Source: Nicotiana tabacum (lineage: Eukaryota; Streptophyta; Magnoliopsida; Solanales; Solanaceae). Taken from it: 64,000 bases of DNA. Below the pieces are notes generated by a model. It was not told the DNA's origin. It saw only the letters and a list, made by a program, of their open reading frames with translations, and did not search any database. The stretch spans positions 106,032,001 to 106,096,000 of the forward strand of contig NC_134102.1 of NCBI RefSeq assembly GCF_000715075.1, written 5' to 3'. Positions 45,834 through 57,317 of the stretch are shown here, in pieces; the stretch's first letter is position 1; every line of letters begins with the position of its first letter. Both the position numbers and the translations under genes were made by a program.

Positions 45834-48759
45834 TGTCACGACCCCAAATTTCCCTCCGTAGGGTGTCGTAATGGCACCTAGTTTCTAAGACTAGGTAAGC
45901 CTATCAATGCAGAATAATTATAAATATATGAAAATAAATAATCTACAATTCAAATGATTACAACTCCCAAAGCCCGGTAGAAATAAGTCACAAGCTTCTA
46001 AGAATTTATTCTCAATGTCTCTATAAGTCAAGGTCTAAATAAAATATAAGGAAGCAACATAAAATGATAGAAGGGAACTCCGGAGTCTGTGGACGCTGGC
46101 AGATATACCTCGAAGTCTTCGTGCGCAGGTAACTCACTGACGTCTAGTCTGGTAAAATGTACCTGGATCTGCACAAAAAGATGTGCAGAAGCGTAGTATG
46201 AGTACACCACAGCGGTACCCAGTAAGTGCCAAGCCTAACCTCGGTAGAGTAGTGACGAGGTCAGGTGAGGCCCTACTGGAATATAATAATGGCATGGTAA
46301 AATGTTTATCAATGTAGTAAAATAAAATGACATTGGAAATGAATCAAATGGTATGTCACATTTAATGACACTAAATAATTGCAAATAATATCTCGTGGAT
46401 TCAAAACAGAATTTTCTTCAACTTTATGAAAATCACAACAATTAATCGAAAGCAACTATGGCCATAAATCAATATCAACAAGGGTACTCCCGAGGTACCG
46501 CCTCGTAGTTCCAAATCATAAATAAATTCACAATATCTCATTTCCTTATACCACCACATGCGTATCAATATCACAATTTGCACCTCAAGTGCTCAATAAT
46601 TTAACTTGCCAAAATAATTCAACAACAATATTTTTCCACAATAAAGAGCTCACTGCTCCATCACAATCAGTACGGAAATATTACAAAAATATCCAGGAGT
46701 AAATAATTCAGGAAAATAATATTTTAAATTCTTTAACACGTTGCTTCAATATCAAGTTTAAAAATGCCGAATACTTCAAATTAATAATGTTTAATTTAGA
46801 GAAAATCAACCTTCAAATAATGCACAGAATAAAAGAAACCAAGTTCCAACTAAATAGATAAAACAATTGGCAGGAGAAGATCAAACAAATTTAAAATATA
46901 AACATTTAATCAATGATGAAGAATATAAAAAACATAGAATATTTAAATAAATGCACAACAATGATTTACACAATTTAAAAGATATAATTCTTCAAATTTA
47001 GCCCGTGTACACACTCGTCACCTCGTGTACATGACTTTTAACACAATTTAAAAATCACATTAATATCAATCATAGGGAAAATTTCCCCCACACAAGGTTA
47101 GACAAGTCACTTATCTCGACTTGCTTAAATTTAATCAAGTAGTATATTTTTTCCTCGCTTTTCTGATTCTAGTCGACTCGTATCTAGTCATAATTAATTC
47201 AATACAGTCAACAAAAATTATAGAATTAATTCTATAAGAAAATACTATATTTTTCAATAAAAATCCGAAATTAATTCAAAAATGGCCCGTGGGGCCCACA
47301 TCTTGGAATCCGACGAAAGTTACGAAATATGAATGCTCATTCAACCACGAGTCTAACCATACCAAAATGACTAAATTCCTATAACGATTCGACCCTCAAA
47401 TCGACAAATCTAACCAAGAGGTTTTTTCAAAATTTTCCAACTTAAATTACTAATTAAGTGTTAAAAATAGTGATGGATTCGGGTAATCTAACCAAGATTG
47501 AGTTAAGAACACTTACCCCAATGTTTTTTCTTGAAGATATATCAAAAATCACCTCTGCTCAAGCTCCAAGTTGTTAAAAATGGCGAATGGGGCGAAACCC
47601 CCCTGTTTTATAACTTACGGATCTGTCCAGGTTGAACTCGATCGTGGAGTCCGATCCTGGACCTCGATCATGGGAGTTCGATCCTGGCCTCGATCATGGG
47701 GAGTCCGATCATGGGGTCCGATCATGGGCCTCGGTCATGGCCTTCGATTATGAGTTCGACCCGGGCTTCGATCGTGGCCCTCGACCGTGGGCTCGATCAT
47801 AGCTTCGATAGTGGTCCTCGACTCTGGGCTCAATCATGGCTTCGATCGTGGCCCTCGATCCTGAGCCCGATCTGGGCTTCGATTTCTGGGCAGAAGCAAA
47901 ATTTCCAACAGAAGGAAATTGCAGCAGCTGTTCTAGTTCAATACTTGATCCGTTAACCATCCGAAACTCACCCGAGGCCCTCGGGACCTCAACCAAATAT
48001 ACCAACAAGTCCTAAAACATCATACGAACTTAGTTTAATCCTCAAATCACCTCAAACAATGCTAAAACCATGAATTTCACCCCAATTTGAGCCTAATGAA
48101 CTTTGAAATTTCTAATTTCTACAACCAACACCGGAACCTATCAAATCAAGTCCGATTGACCTCAAATTTTGCACCCAAGTCACAAATGACATAAAGGAGC
48201 TGCAAAATTTTTCAGAACTGGATTCCGACCCCGATATCAAAAAGGCAACTCCCCGGTCAAACTTTCAAACTTTGAATTCCTATTTTAGCCATTTCAAGCC
48301 TAATTTCACTACGGACTTTCAAAAAAAATTTCGATCACGCTCCTAAGTACAAAATAATCATACGAAGCTGTTGGAATTATTAGAATTCTATTCCGGGGTC
48401 ATTTGCACATAATTCGACATCCGGTCACTATTTGAACTCAAACTTTAAATTTTTCATCAAAATTCCATATCTCGGGCTAGGGACCTCGGAATTTGGTTCC
48501 GGGCATACGCCCAAGTCCCAATTCACGATACGGACCTACCGGAACTGTCAAAACACTGATCTGAGTCCGTTTGCTCAAAATGTTATCAAAGTCAACTCAG
48601 TTATGTTTTAAACATCTAATTCACATTTTAATCCATTTTTCACCTGAAAACTTTCCGAAAATTTTTTACGGACTGCACACGCAAGTCGAGTAATGGTAAA
48701 TAGTGCTTAGATCACATAATTAATCATTAAATTTAAAGATGACATTTTGGGTCATCACA
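45834..48759 (-). repeat. Chromovirus 2, 5' LTR (2926 bp)
   Basis: TG...CA ends. Carries a shortened TCGATCATGG array at 47635-47885 and a single ACAATAAAGAGCTCACTGCTC block (46640-46660), where chromovirus 1 has three. Confidence 0.92.
47635..47885. repeat. TCGATCATGG minisatellite in chromovirus LTR (copy 3)
   Basis: Same unit as in chromovirus 1 but a shorter array, with more TCGATCGTGGCC variants. Confidence 0.85.
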
Positions 48760-48944
48760 GATTATGTCCTTTTATTATGAGCTATTATGCTTAAAATTAT
48801 AAGGTTATTTTTGTAAACCGACATTGTATTCATAATTTTATAATAATATAGATAAAGAGAAAAATATGTAATGTTTCTAGCAAAAAAAAAAATGTAACGT
48901 TCGGTGCTGGAATTGGCTTTTATGAGGCTCTCATCCTCGACTTA

Positions 48945-49896
48945 GGCCTCATTTGTTTTTTTTAAAGATTAAGACGTCTGAATCTAAATACACATATGAA
49001 TATCAAGATGTGTATTAAGATTAAGACATCTGAATCTGAATACACAACTGAATATTAAGATGTGTATTAAGATTTGAATACTAAATGATTAAGACTGTTT
49101 GATTTTTAACATCTGAATGTATAATATTTATCTTTATTTGAAAATTAATAAACATAAAATTCAAATGAAATACTAATTAATCTAATATTCAATCAATAAA
49201 ATATATAGTTTTTTAAAATATGATAGTTGTTGGTGGTGATGGCTAATAGGTGAATGCCGACTAGAGGCGGTGGTTGGAGGTAGTTTTGGTTGATGGTGGT
49301 GGTTCAGGGTAGTAGCTAATGGTGATTGGTAATGGTGGCGATTATGATTCAAGATGGTGGTAGTGGGTGGTGATAGTTAATAATGGCAGGTGGTGGCGGT
49401 AGTTGTGATTGAGGAAGGTGGTGGTGGGTGGTGGTAGGTTATAATGATGGGTAGTGCCGGCTCTAGTTGTTGATGTTGATGGGGTAGTTAGTTGTGGTAG
49501 TTGAGGTGAATGAGTGTTGATTGTGGTTGAGAATGATGGTGGCGGCAGTGGCAGAGATGGTGGGTGGTGATAGTCAATAATGGTGGCGGCTATGTAATGA
49601 TGATGGTGGTGTGGTGGTGGTGGTAGCGGCATGGTGGTAGTTGATAATGGTAGGCGATGCTGCAGTTAATAAAGAATATAGATGATAGCATCTTAATGAA
49701 ATTAAGTCTCTGTTATAGATCTTAATCATACAGACCTATTCAGACCCATTAAGTGGTTGTGAAGTAAAAAAAATAAACACACTTAATGATTAAGATCTGA
49801 ATAATTAAGATTCAGACTTTAAAAACAAACGCACTTAACGTTTGAGATCTGAATGATTAAGATTCAAACCTCCATTAAGTGCAAACAAATGAGGCC
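48945..49896. mobile_element. PIF/Harbinger-type non-autonomous element (952 bp)
   Basis: Terminal inverted repeats are GGCCTCATTTGTTT and AAACAAATGAGGCC-like, flanked by TTA at 48942-48944 and 49897-49899. GGCC...TTTGT tips with a TTA duplication are the PIF/Harbinger signature. The empty site (CGACTTAAAGTCG) is preserved at about 56778-56790. Subterminal repeats of ATTAAGATTCAGAC-type motifs lie at both ends, and the core (49215-49650) is a GGT/GGTGGC-rich simple-sequence block with no transposase. Confidence 0.9.
49215..49650. repeat. GGT-rich minisatellite core of the Harbinger-type element
   Basis: Degenerate runs of GGTGGTGGCGGT, GATGGTGGT and TAATGGTGG on the plus strand, strongly purine/pyrimidine skewed. 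The His/Pro/Thr-rich minus-strand open frame over it is a by-product. Confidence 0.85.
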
Positions 49897-49957
49897 TTAA
49901 AGTCTCATGGATATGATGTCGTCGGCAAGATTGTTTTAAAATATACTTTCATAAACT

Positions 49958-50680
49958 TGTTAACCACTGTAATTATTAATTCTAGATTACTAATTCTATG
50001 AACTACCATAGAAATACCTCTCTGAAGCTCACAAAATCTAGCAGAAGTTGTTTAATTGTATCTTTACACTATATAGATAGAAATTGTAGGGAAATGACAC
50101 GAGGAAATAACGATAATACTGTAATAATCTTATTTTTGAGCAGATATACGAATTGACTTGAGTCGTGCTGGCCACTATCCTAAAAACTATTTCAGCAATG
50201 TGAAATATTTTTCTAGAATTAAACAAGTCTACCTCTATTTATTTAGAGGATACAAGAATGAGCAAAATCAAATAATAAATCCAGCAGTTTCAGAAAATTG
50301 GAGAGAAGAATTAATAATAATAAGTAATGATTGTAGGAAGAAAGTAATGATTAGCAAGATGAATTCTTGGTTGAGAATTTGGGTTAGTATGATGGCTAAT
50401 CCACAACCTATTTATAGGCAGTTAGGGAGGTTGCATGTATGACAAGTGTGGGGAGTTTTTTAACACTTGTCGAAATATATTAGTCCACTTGGCTTCAATA
50501 TTAACAAGTGTACCTAGTCTTTCATGCATGAGGACACATGGTAGATTTGTATAGCCACTTGTCAAATCCCTTCAACACTTGGCTTTAAGGCTTCATACAA
50601 GAAGCCACATGAAAATAGATATAACACTTATAAAATAAAAAGACACATGGCTATTTTAAAATTTTGAAAATACTCCTACA
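49958..50680 (-). repeat. Probable copia LTR (3' LTR of the minus-strand copia element)
   Basis: The right edge is well placed: on the minus strand a purine tract (ATGTGGGGAT, 50690-50681) is followed by TGTAGGAGTATTTTC, the classic copia polypurine tract/LTR junction. The left edge at TGTTAACCACTG (49958) is inferred from TGT...ACA ends only. Much of it (to about 50455) recurs at 56830-57312. Confidence 0.5.
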
Positions 50681-51234
50681 ATCCCCACATATTTTCAAAA
50701 TTTATAGGAGAAGGATAAAAAAAATGGAAGAATTGACTTGCTGGATTTGCATGGTCCAAATGTAATGGGTCTGGTGTCTTCAGGACTATGAACTAAACTT
50801 AGACCAATAAAACTTAACTCACAGAATTATTGGTGAAATATAATATTTCTATAAACCAATAATTCTTATTGTAAGTCAGAGATTTTATCAATCACATTTT
50901 GACCCTCATAATTTTGATGTTCAACGCGGTTTTGCGCCACTAGGCCATGTACGTGCCTAGTTATTCATGAGAGCTCTAGAGACTAGGCCAAAATCTCATA
51001 GGAGCAGCCCACTCCACTCTCATATAGGTGAATTCATCAAGTGTATACTGCTTTTAAATACACCATCCATAAGGAATATGAATTCATTAAGAGTTATAAC
51101 TCAGCCTCTCAATTAGTAGCAGTCAAGCACTCTCTTTTAGTACTTCAGTGCCAATATTGACTTGTTATTACCCATATGAACCTACTTCATGGGATCTCCA
51201 ATCACATAGGTTGGGTTACCATCTCTATTGACAA

Positions 51235-51658
51235 CATGTCGGCATTAACCCCATCTCTTTTGAGGTTTGAAGAATTAATTTTCTTCCCACAGGTTTAGTC
51301 AGAGGATCTGCCAAATTAACTTTTGACTTCACATAATCAATAAAAATTATTCCATCTCTCAGCAACTACTTTATGACATCATGTCTTAATTTCATGTGTC
51401 TACTTTTACAATTATAGGATTTATTCTTTGCAATAGCTATTGCCGCTTGACAATCTCAATGCCTAGACACATGAGGCAATACGTCCTTTATTAAAGGGAT
51501 ATTGGCTAAGAAGTTTCTTAGCCACTCAGCCTCAGAACCAGCTAACTCCAGAGCTATAAACTCTGATTCGATAGTCGATCTAGCAATGATCGTATGTTTA
51601 GCTAATTTCCACGATATTGCACCACCTCCAAGGGTGAATACATAACCATTAAAGGATT
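51235..51658 (-). pseudogene. Copia RNase H, C-terminal part
   Basis: Minus-strand translation from 51658 reads [55 protein letters not shown] and IIFIDYVKSKVNLADPLTK: the copia RNase H order, with the catalytic E in the SEFIAL context. Two stops interrupt it. It is cut off at 51659 by the inserted chromovirus LTR. Confidence 0.85.
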
Positions 51659-53735
51659 TGTGATGACCTAAAATATCATCTTTAAATTTAATAATTAATT
51701 CTATATTCTAAGACCTTGAAAAGCACTATTTATCATTCCTCGACTTGCATGCACAGTTCGTAAAATTTTTTAAAAAGTTTTTAGGTGAAAAATGGATTAA
51801 AATGTGAATTAGAGCTTTAAAACTCAACTGAGATGACTTTGGTCAACATTTTGAGCAAACGGACTTCGATCAATGTTTTGACAGTTCCGATAAGTCCGCA
51901 TTGTGATTTGGGACTTGGACGTATGCCCGGAATCAAATTCTGAGGTCCCTAGCCCGAGATATGGAATTTTGATAAAAAAAATTAAAAGTTTAAGTTCAAA
52001 TAGTGACAGGATGTCGAATTATGTACAAACGACCCCAGAATAGAATTTTGATGATTTCAACAGTTCCATATGATCATTTTGGACTTAAGAGCATGATCAG
52101 AATTTTATTTGGAAGTCCGTAGTGAAATTAGGCTTGAAATGGCTAAAATAGGAATTTAAGTTTGGAAGTTTAATTGGGGAGTTGACTTTTTGATATTGGG
52201 ATCGGAATCCAGTTCTGAAAATTTTTACAGCTCCGTTATGTCATTTATGACTTGTGTGCAAAATTTGAGGTCAATCAGACTTGATTTGATAGATTTCGAC
52301 ATCGAATGTAGAAGTTGGAAATTCTAAGTTTCATTAAGCTTGAATTGGAGCATTATTCGTGATTTTAGCATTGTTTGGTGTGATTTGAGGTTTCAAATAA
52401 ATTTGTATGATATTTTAGGACTTGTTGGTGTATTTGGTTGAGGTCCCGAGGGCCTCGGGTGAGTTTCAGATGATTAACGGATCAAAAATGGGACTTAAAT
52501 AGTTGCTGCAAAAGCTGCTGCAAATTTTCTTCTACTGTGAAATCGAGCCTAGAAGTCGAGCCCAAAAAAAAAAAATCGAAGGCCAGAAGTCGAGCCCAGA
52601 AATCGAACCGAGGATTGAAGTCAAGGCTCGAGAGCCATAGTCGAAGGCAGGCTCGAGAGCCATGATCGAAGGCAAGGCTCGAGGGCCATGATCGAAGGCA
52701 AGCTCGAAGGCCAGTGATCGAAGACCCAGGATCGAGGGCTATGACCAAGGCCAGTGAACGAAGGCCATAAAGATCGAAGCCATGATCGATAGCCAGGATC
52801 GATGGCTGTGATCGAGCCCCAGGGCCGAGGGCCATGATCGAAGGCCATGACCGAGGTCCATGACCGAGGGCAATGACCGAGGGGGCCATGATCGAGCCCC
52901 AGGATCGAAGGTCCATGATCGAGGTCCAGCTCGGACAGATCTGTAAGTTTATAAAACTGGGGATTTCGTCCCATTTGCCATTTTTGACGAACTTGAGCTT
53001 GAGTAGAAGTGATTTTTGACAGAATTTCAAGGAAAAATATTTGGGTAAGTGATTCTAACTCGGATTTGGTCAATATACACGAATATATTATTGTTTTCAC
53101 CATTTAATTAGTATATTGAGATGGAAATTTAGAATTTTTTTTAGAAATCTCATAAAGATGAATTTTTGAGATTTCTGTGTCGATTCGGAGTCGGATTTGA
53201 GTGAAACTGGTATGGTTGGACTCGTAATTGAATGGGTTGTCGGATTTTATTAGTTTCACCGGATTCCGAGACGTGGGTCCCACAGGCAAGTTTTGAGCTA
53301 ATTTCGGATTTTATTGAAAAATATAGTATTTTCTTATGAAATTGATTCCTATAATTTTTGTTGACTGTATCAAATTAATTATGACTAGATACGAGTCGAT
53401 CGGAGTCAGAAAATCGAAAAAAAAGCATACTACTTGGTTAAATTGGAGTAAGTCGAGGTAAGTGACTTGTCTAACCTTATGTGAGGGAAATTTTTCCTAG
53501 GATTGGTATTGAAGTGATAAATTATAATGTGTTGAAAGTCGTGTACACGAGATGATGAGTGTGTACACGGGCTAACTATGAAAGATTATGTTTTTAAATT
53601 ATGTAGATCATTGTTGCGCATTAATTAAACTATTTTATTCTGATATATTCTTCATCATTGATTTAGTGTTTATATTTTAAAGTTGCTTGACTTTTTCCTG
53701 CTAATTGTTTTACCTGTTTAGTTAAAACTTGGTTT
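51659..53735 (+). repeat. Chromovirus LTR fragment, plus orientation (about 2.08 kb)
   Basis: Starts TGTGATGACC, the LTR 5' end of the chromovirus family, but is inverted relative to the two full elements. It proceeds through the minisatellite (52540-52930) to the stretch equivalent to 35500 in chromovirus 1, then stops abruptly, so about 1.2 kb of the LTR 3' part is missing. No internal coding region. It replaces part of the copia RT gene, implying insertion followed by deletion. Confidence 0.85.
52540..52930. repeat. TCGATCATGG minisatellite in the LTR fragment (copy 4)
   Basis: Same units on the opposite strand (CCATGATCGAGG). Two overlapping minus-strand open frames of 160-182 codons across it consist of repeat-encoded residues and are not genes. 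Confidence 0.88.
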
Positions 53736-54897
53736 ATAAACATATTATCACATAATCATTGTCTACCACTTTAGTATAAACACATTTATCCAATTCAACT
53801 GAAGAAAAACCGTCTCTCAGTAAGACTTGTTCAAATTTCTCATACCACTACTTAGGAGCTTGTTTAAGGCCATAAAGAGATTAATTAATTTACAAACTTT
53901 ATTTTCTTGACCATGAATGACACAACCTTCAGGTTGAATCATATAAATTTCTTCTTCAAAATCACCATTTAAAAAAGCTATTTTGACATCCATTTGATGA
54001 ATAAAAAGCTTACGGATTGAAGTTGAGGCAATTAAAACTCGAAATAGAAGAAATTCTAGTCATTGGTGCAAATGTATCAAAATAATCTATATTTTATTTT
54101 TGAGAAAATATTTTGCTATTAACCGAGTTTTATATTTATCTAAAGAACCATCAAGATTATATTTCTTTTTGAGAATCCATTTACAACCAATAGAATTTGC
54201 ACCAGGAGGTTAATTTGTTAAAATCCATATTTTATTTTTTAAAATGGAGTCGATTTCAACTTTTATTGTCTCCCTAGAAATTCTAGTCTGAAGAAGATAT
54301 AGCTTCAAAATAATTTGATGGTTCATTATCGACAAGAAAAGTTTAAAAATTATTTCCATAAGAAAAATATTATTTCCTAGGCCTTTTGCTCCTTCTCAGT
54401 TCCTCATTAGAGGTTATCTCATTATTTGTTTCAATATGTGTACGTGAAATTTTATCAGACGGTGGAAAAATATGTTCAAAGAACTCTGCATTCTTTGTCT
54501 CAATTATATTATTGCAGTCAAGCACATCACTTTTTAAAATAAGAAATCTATATGCAGCACTATGTTCAACATATCTAATAAGCATGCAATCTGCAGTTTT
54601 AGAACCTATTTTTCTCTTTTTAGGTTCAGAAAAAGAACTTTAGCAAGGCACCCCCACACTTTTAAATATTTCAAGTTAGGTTTATAACTCTTCTACAATT
54701 CATACGGGGTTTTGCCAGTTCTTCTATGTGGTATTCTATTTTGTAAGTGACAAGCAGATAATATAGCTTCACCCCTCAAATTATCAGGAGAATTAAAACT
54801 AACTAACATGGAGTTTATTATCTCTTTCAATGTTCTATTTTTCCTTTCAGCTACTCCATTTGACTCAGGTGAATAAGGTGGAGTTACTTCATGCTCA
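53736..54897 (-). pseudogene. Copia integrase C-terminus to reverse transcriptase (partial)
   Basis: From 54895 downward the minus strand shows PPYSPESNGVAERKNRT (integrase catalytic Glu region), RTGKTPYEL, LKYLKVWGCLAKV, ELRRSKRPRK, then RT motifs FDTFAPMTR, SLYGLKQAPK and a DYVIICL tail. The break at 53735/53736 falls just at the start of the YVDD box, so the catalytic centre is lost. Multiple stops and frame changes throughout. The right edge at 54897 abuts array spacer sequence. Confidence 0.85.
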
Positions 54898-55230
54898 TGG
54901 CAAGGCTGTGTGAGATGTACAGATTATTCGCGCTAGAAGTTGGAAGTTGCCTTTGTCTTTCAATATAGGTTGGATGTGCACCCTCATTTCTTCTGGCCGA
55001 TCTCCAGAACAGCAAGCAAAAATTTGAACACATCTTACTAACACATTTTGTAGGTTAGATAGCAATCATGTTTCTACATTTTCTTGTCAAACAATTGACA
55101 ACTTCTGAGTAGACAATTTCTTCACATCTTTCAAATGCAGTTCAAAGATGTGCTAAATCATAAGCGAAAAGGGAAGATTGACGAAGATCTTAATTATGCT
55201 GACAACATGAATATCTAAGAAACAGATAAA
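54898..55230. repeat. Array spacer piece (right block)
   Basis: 54898-54985 (CAAGGCTGTGTGAGATGTA, ATTCGCGCTAGAAGTTGG, AATATAGGTTGGATGT) recurs at 61482-61565. The rest is unmatched in this window. No gene. Confidence 0.65.
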
Positions 55231-55560
55231 AAGCATGTGGACTTAGTTGACGATAAGCTAGTCAATATTAATGACCGCGCAAGAGTTAATGATGAGAGCT
55301 TGGAACAAAAGATGTATACTTTTAAATCATTGGCTAAGACCTTTGTTGGGTGTCCGTCAATGCAAGAAATGATGAAGAAAAATGTGATGGAAGCATTAGC
55401 TGATGCACAAAGCGACCAGCCCATGTATTAATGTAAAGCTAGAGAGAGGGAATCGATTACCATTGATTCCCTCACAAAAGTGTCAAACTTCTTGAATGTA
55501 TCTGCTCAACAAAAGAAGCTTGTCAGGCAATCGATATGTGCAAAGGTCACAAAGTATAAC
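55231..55560 (+). pseudogene. Array unit 4: gene fragment
   Basis: Corresponds to unit 3 from the VDLVDGKLVN segment on: HVDLVDDKLVNINDRARV, TFVGCPSMQ, and the same TAA after DQPMY (55429-55431), then the VSNFLNV and QQKKLVRQS segments in the same order. The shared stop shows units 3 and 4 derive from one another by duplication after the stop arose. Confidence 0.82.
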
Positions 55561-55610
55561 ATTTGATTCTTGGTATATGGACGTAAAAGAATCAATTAGT
55601 ACTAATCATA

Positions 55611-56093
55611 GAGTGAATGGTTAAAACTCCTCTAAACAATCACCATTTTGCGAGTTTCATACCTAAATTATTTGGTGTTCACGTTACCTCATGGACTATT
55701 ACTCTCTTTAGATTAAAAACTCCCTGATTGAATATGAGGTAAAACAAATTGAGATAACTTGCTGAGAGGCGCGTGAGAGCTTAAAAAAGAGTCCACCTAA
55801 CCATTTCTAACATGGGTTTTGCGAATACGCAGTAGTTTAGGTATGAAGCTTGCAAAAAAGTGATAGTTTAAAGGAATTTTAACCTATTCACTCAAACTTT
55901 TATTCCACGTGTACTGCCACTTGAAACTCTTTGGAAGAGTTTTTGGAGAGTGATGTTCACATAGTAGATCATATTCCTCCAGGGTATTTTAATATGAGCT
56001 CATAGTTCAGGGGAGTTATGTGAAATACCCAATAATTTAGGTATGAAACTCTCAAAATGGTAATAATTTTTGGCGTTTTTAACCTATTCACTC
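55611..56093. mobile_element. Fold-back MITE, right copy (483 bp)
   Basis: Same element as 24495-24977, same length, with inverted ends GAGTGAATGG and CCTATTCACTC and a 5-bp duplication TCATA at 55606-55610 and 56094-56098. It was therefore present before the block was duplicated. Confidence 0.75.
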
Positions 56094-56097
56094 TCAT

Positions 56098-56480
56098 AGC
56101 ATGTTCGTTCATGCTTCTTGTTGGCCAAACATGCTTCTTCTTTCTTCTTGTTTTTTTTTGGGTCAAAAGTGACTTTTTTTTCCTCAAAGTTAAGGTATTT
56201 GGCAAAGCCTTTAGAAGAGAAAAAAAGCTTATGATTAGAAGCATAAGTAATTTTTGAAAAGCAGAAAAAAATAACTTCTCCGTAAAAGTACTTTTTGAGA
56301 AAGATACGCTTCGAAATACTTTTTAAAAGCTTGGCATAAATATTAATTGTTGCTCAAAAGTGTTTTTCAAATTGATTAGTCAAACACAAACTACTCTCAC
56401 CAAAAATACTTTTTTAAAAGGCACTTTTGAGAAAATCACTTATCAAAATAAGCTGCTTTAGAAGTACGGCCAAATACGCT
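56098..56480. mobile_element. Probable MITE, right copy
   Basis: Duplicate of 24982-25360, with AGCATGTTCG and GGCCAAATACGCT ends. It differs mainly in poly-T lengths. Confidence 0.45.
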
Positions 56481-56728
56481 ATAAATCATACTTATATTTT
56501 GATTATAATATTAGGTGTGCAAGTTTTTTTGTTGATTTGTTTCTTAATGGTTTTATAGGAAACTAGTTAACTTGCTCGCGCTACGCGCGATCATATAAAT
56601 TCATTCCAAATACAATATAATACCCAAAGTTAAAAATAAAACAAATAATAGGAAAGATATATACAGACACAAATAATTTTAAGATAAAGCATAAAATATA
56701 ACGAAAGTTATTCCAACATTTCATTATA

Positions 56729-57312
56729 TAAAGAGCGAAATTTCGGTGCTGGAATTGGCTTTTATGAGGCTCTCATCCTCGACTTAAAGTCGCATGGATA
56801 TATGATGTCGTCGGCAAGATTGTTTTAACCACTGTAATTATTAATTCTAGATTACTAATTCTATGAACTACCATAGAAATATTACCTCTCTGAAGCTCAT
56901 AAAATCTAGCAAAAGTTGTTTAATTGTATCTTTACACTCTATAGATAGAAATTGTAGGGAAATGACATGAGGAAATAACAATAATACTGTAATAATATTA
57001 TTTGTGAGCAGATACACGAATTGGCTTGAGTCGTGCTGGCCACTGTCCTAAAAACTATTTCAGCAATGTGAAATGTTTCTCCAGAATTAAACAAGTCTAC
57101 CTCTATTTATTTAGAGGATACAAGAATGAGCAAAATCAAATAATAAATCCAGCATGTTCAGAAAATTGGAGAGAAGAATTAATAATAATAGGTAATGATT
57201 GTAGGAAGAAAGTAATGATTAGCAAGATGAATTCTTGGTTGAGAATTTAGGTTAGTATGATGGCTAATCCACAACCTATTTATAGGCAATTAGGGAGGTT
57301 GCATGTATGATA
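56729..57312. repeat. Right-block copy of 48853-50455, without Helitron and Harbinger element
   Basis: Runs directly on from the 24.1-25.6 kb homologue. It contains the joined sites CATTATA/TAAAGAG (Helitron) and CGACTTAAAGTCG (Harbinger). After that it follows 49905-50455 closely, except for a 20-base gap near 56827. Ends at ATGATAAGTGTG. Confidence 0.85.
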
Positions 57313-57317
57313 AGTGT

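Larger units (their letters stand above)
39373..48759 (-). mobile_element. Chromovirus 2 (same family), full length
   Basis: Ends TGTCACGACCCC and GGGTCATCACA, with an imperfect 5-bp duplication GGTTA (39368-39372) and GATTA (48760-48764). LTRs 39373-40678 and 45834-48759; tRNA-iMet primer site at 45818-45830. Same domain order and orientation as chromovirus 1. It lies inside the third copy of the Helitron 5' repeat. Integrase and RNase H residues are better preserved than in chromovirus 1, but RT is broken by the same two lesions. Confidence 0.92.
25641..48852 (-). mobile_element. Helitron with two nested chromoviruses
   Basis: On the minus strand it begins TCTATATTATTAT at 48852 and ends GATATTAG at 25641. 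Flanks are ...TTTA before and T... after in element orientation, matching Helitron insertion between A and T without duplication. The unoccupied site survives at 56728/56729 in the right block (CATTATA joined to TAAAGAG). A 7-bp hairpin lies 12 bases from the 3' end. Minus-strand PIF1-type helicase pieces occur in the right order. Subtracting the two chromoviruses and their target duplications leaves about 3.24 kb, so this is an internally deleted Helitron. The terminal TTAG departs from the usual CTRR by one base. Confidence 0.88.

Noticed and set aside
49342..49632. His/Pro/Thr-rich 96-codon minus-strand frame
   Set aside because: Encoded by the GGT-rich simple-sequence core of a Harbinger-type element.
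50158..50442. 94-codon plus-strand frame, repeated at 57026-57250
   Set aside because: It lies in the probable copia LTR; the shared sequence reflects the segmental duplication, and the right copy is shorter by a stop.
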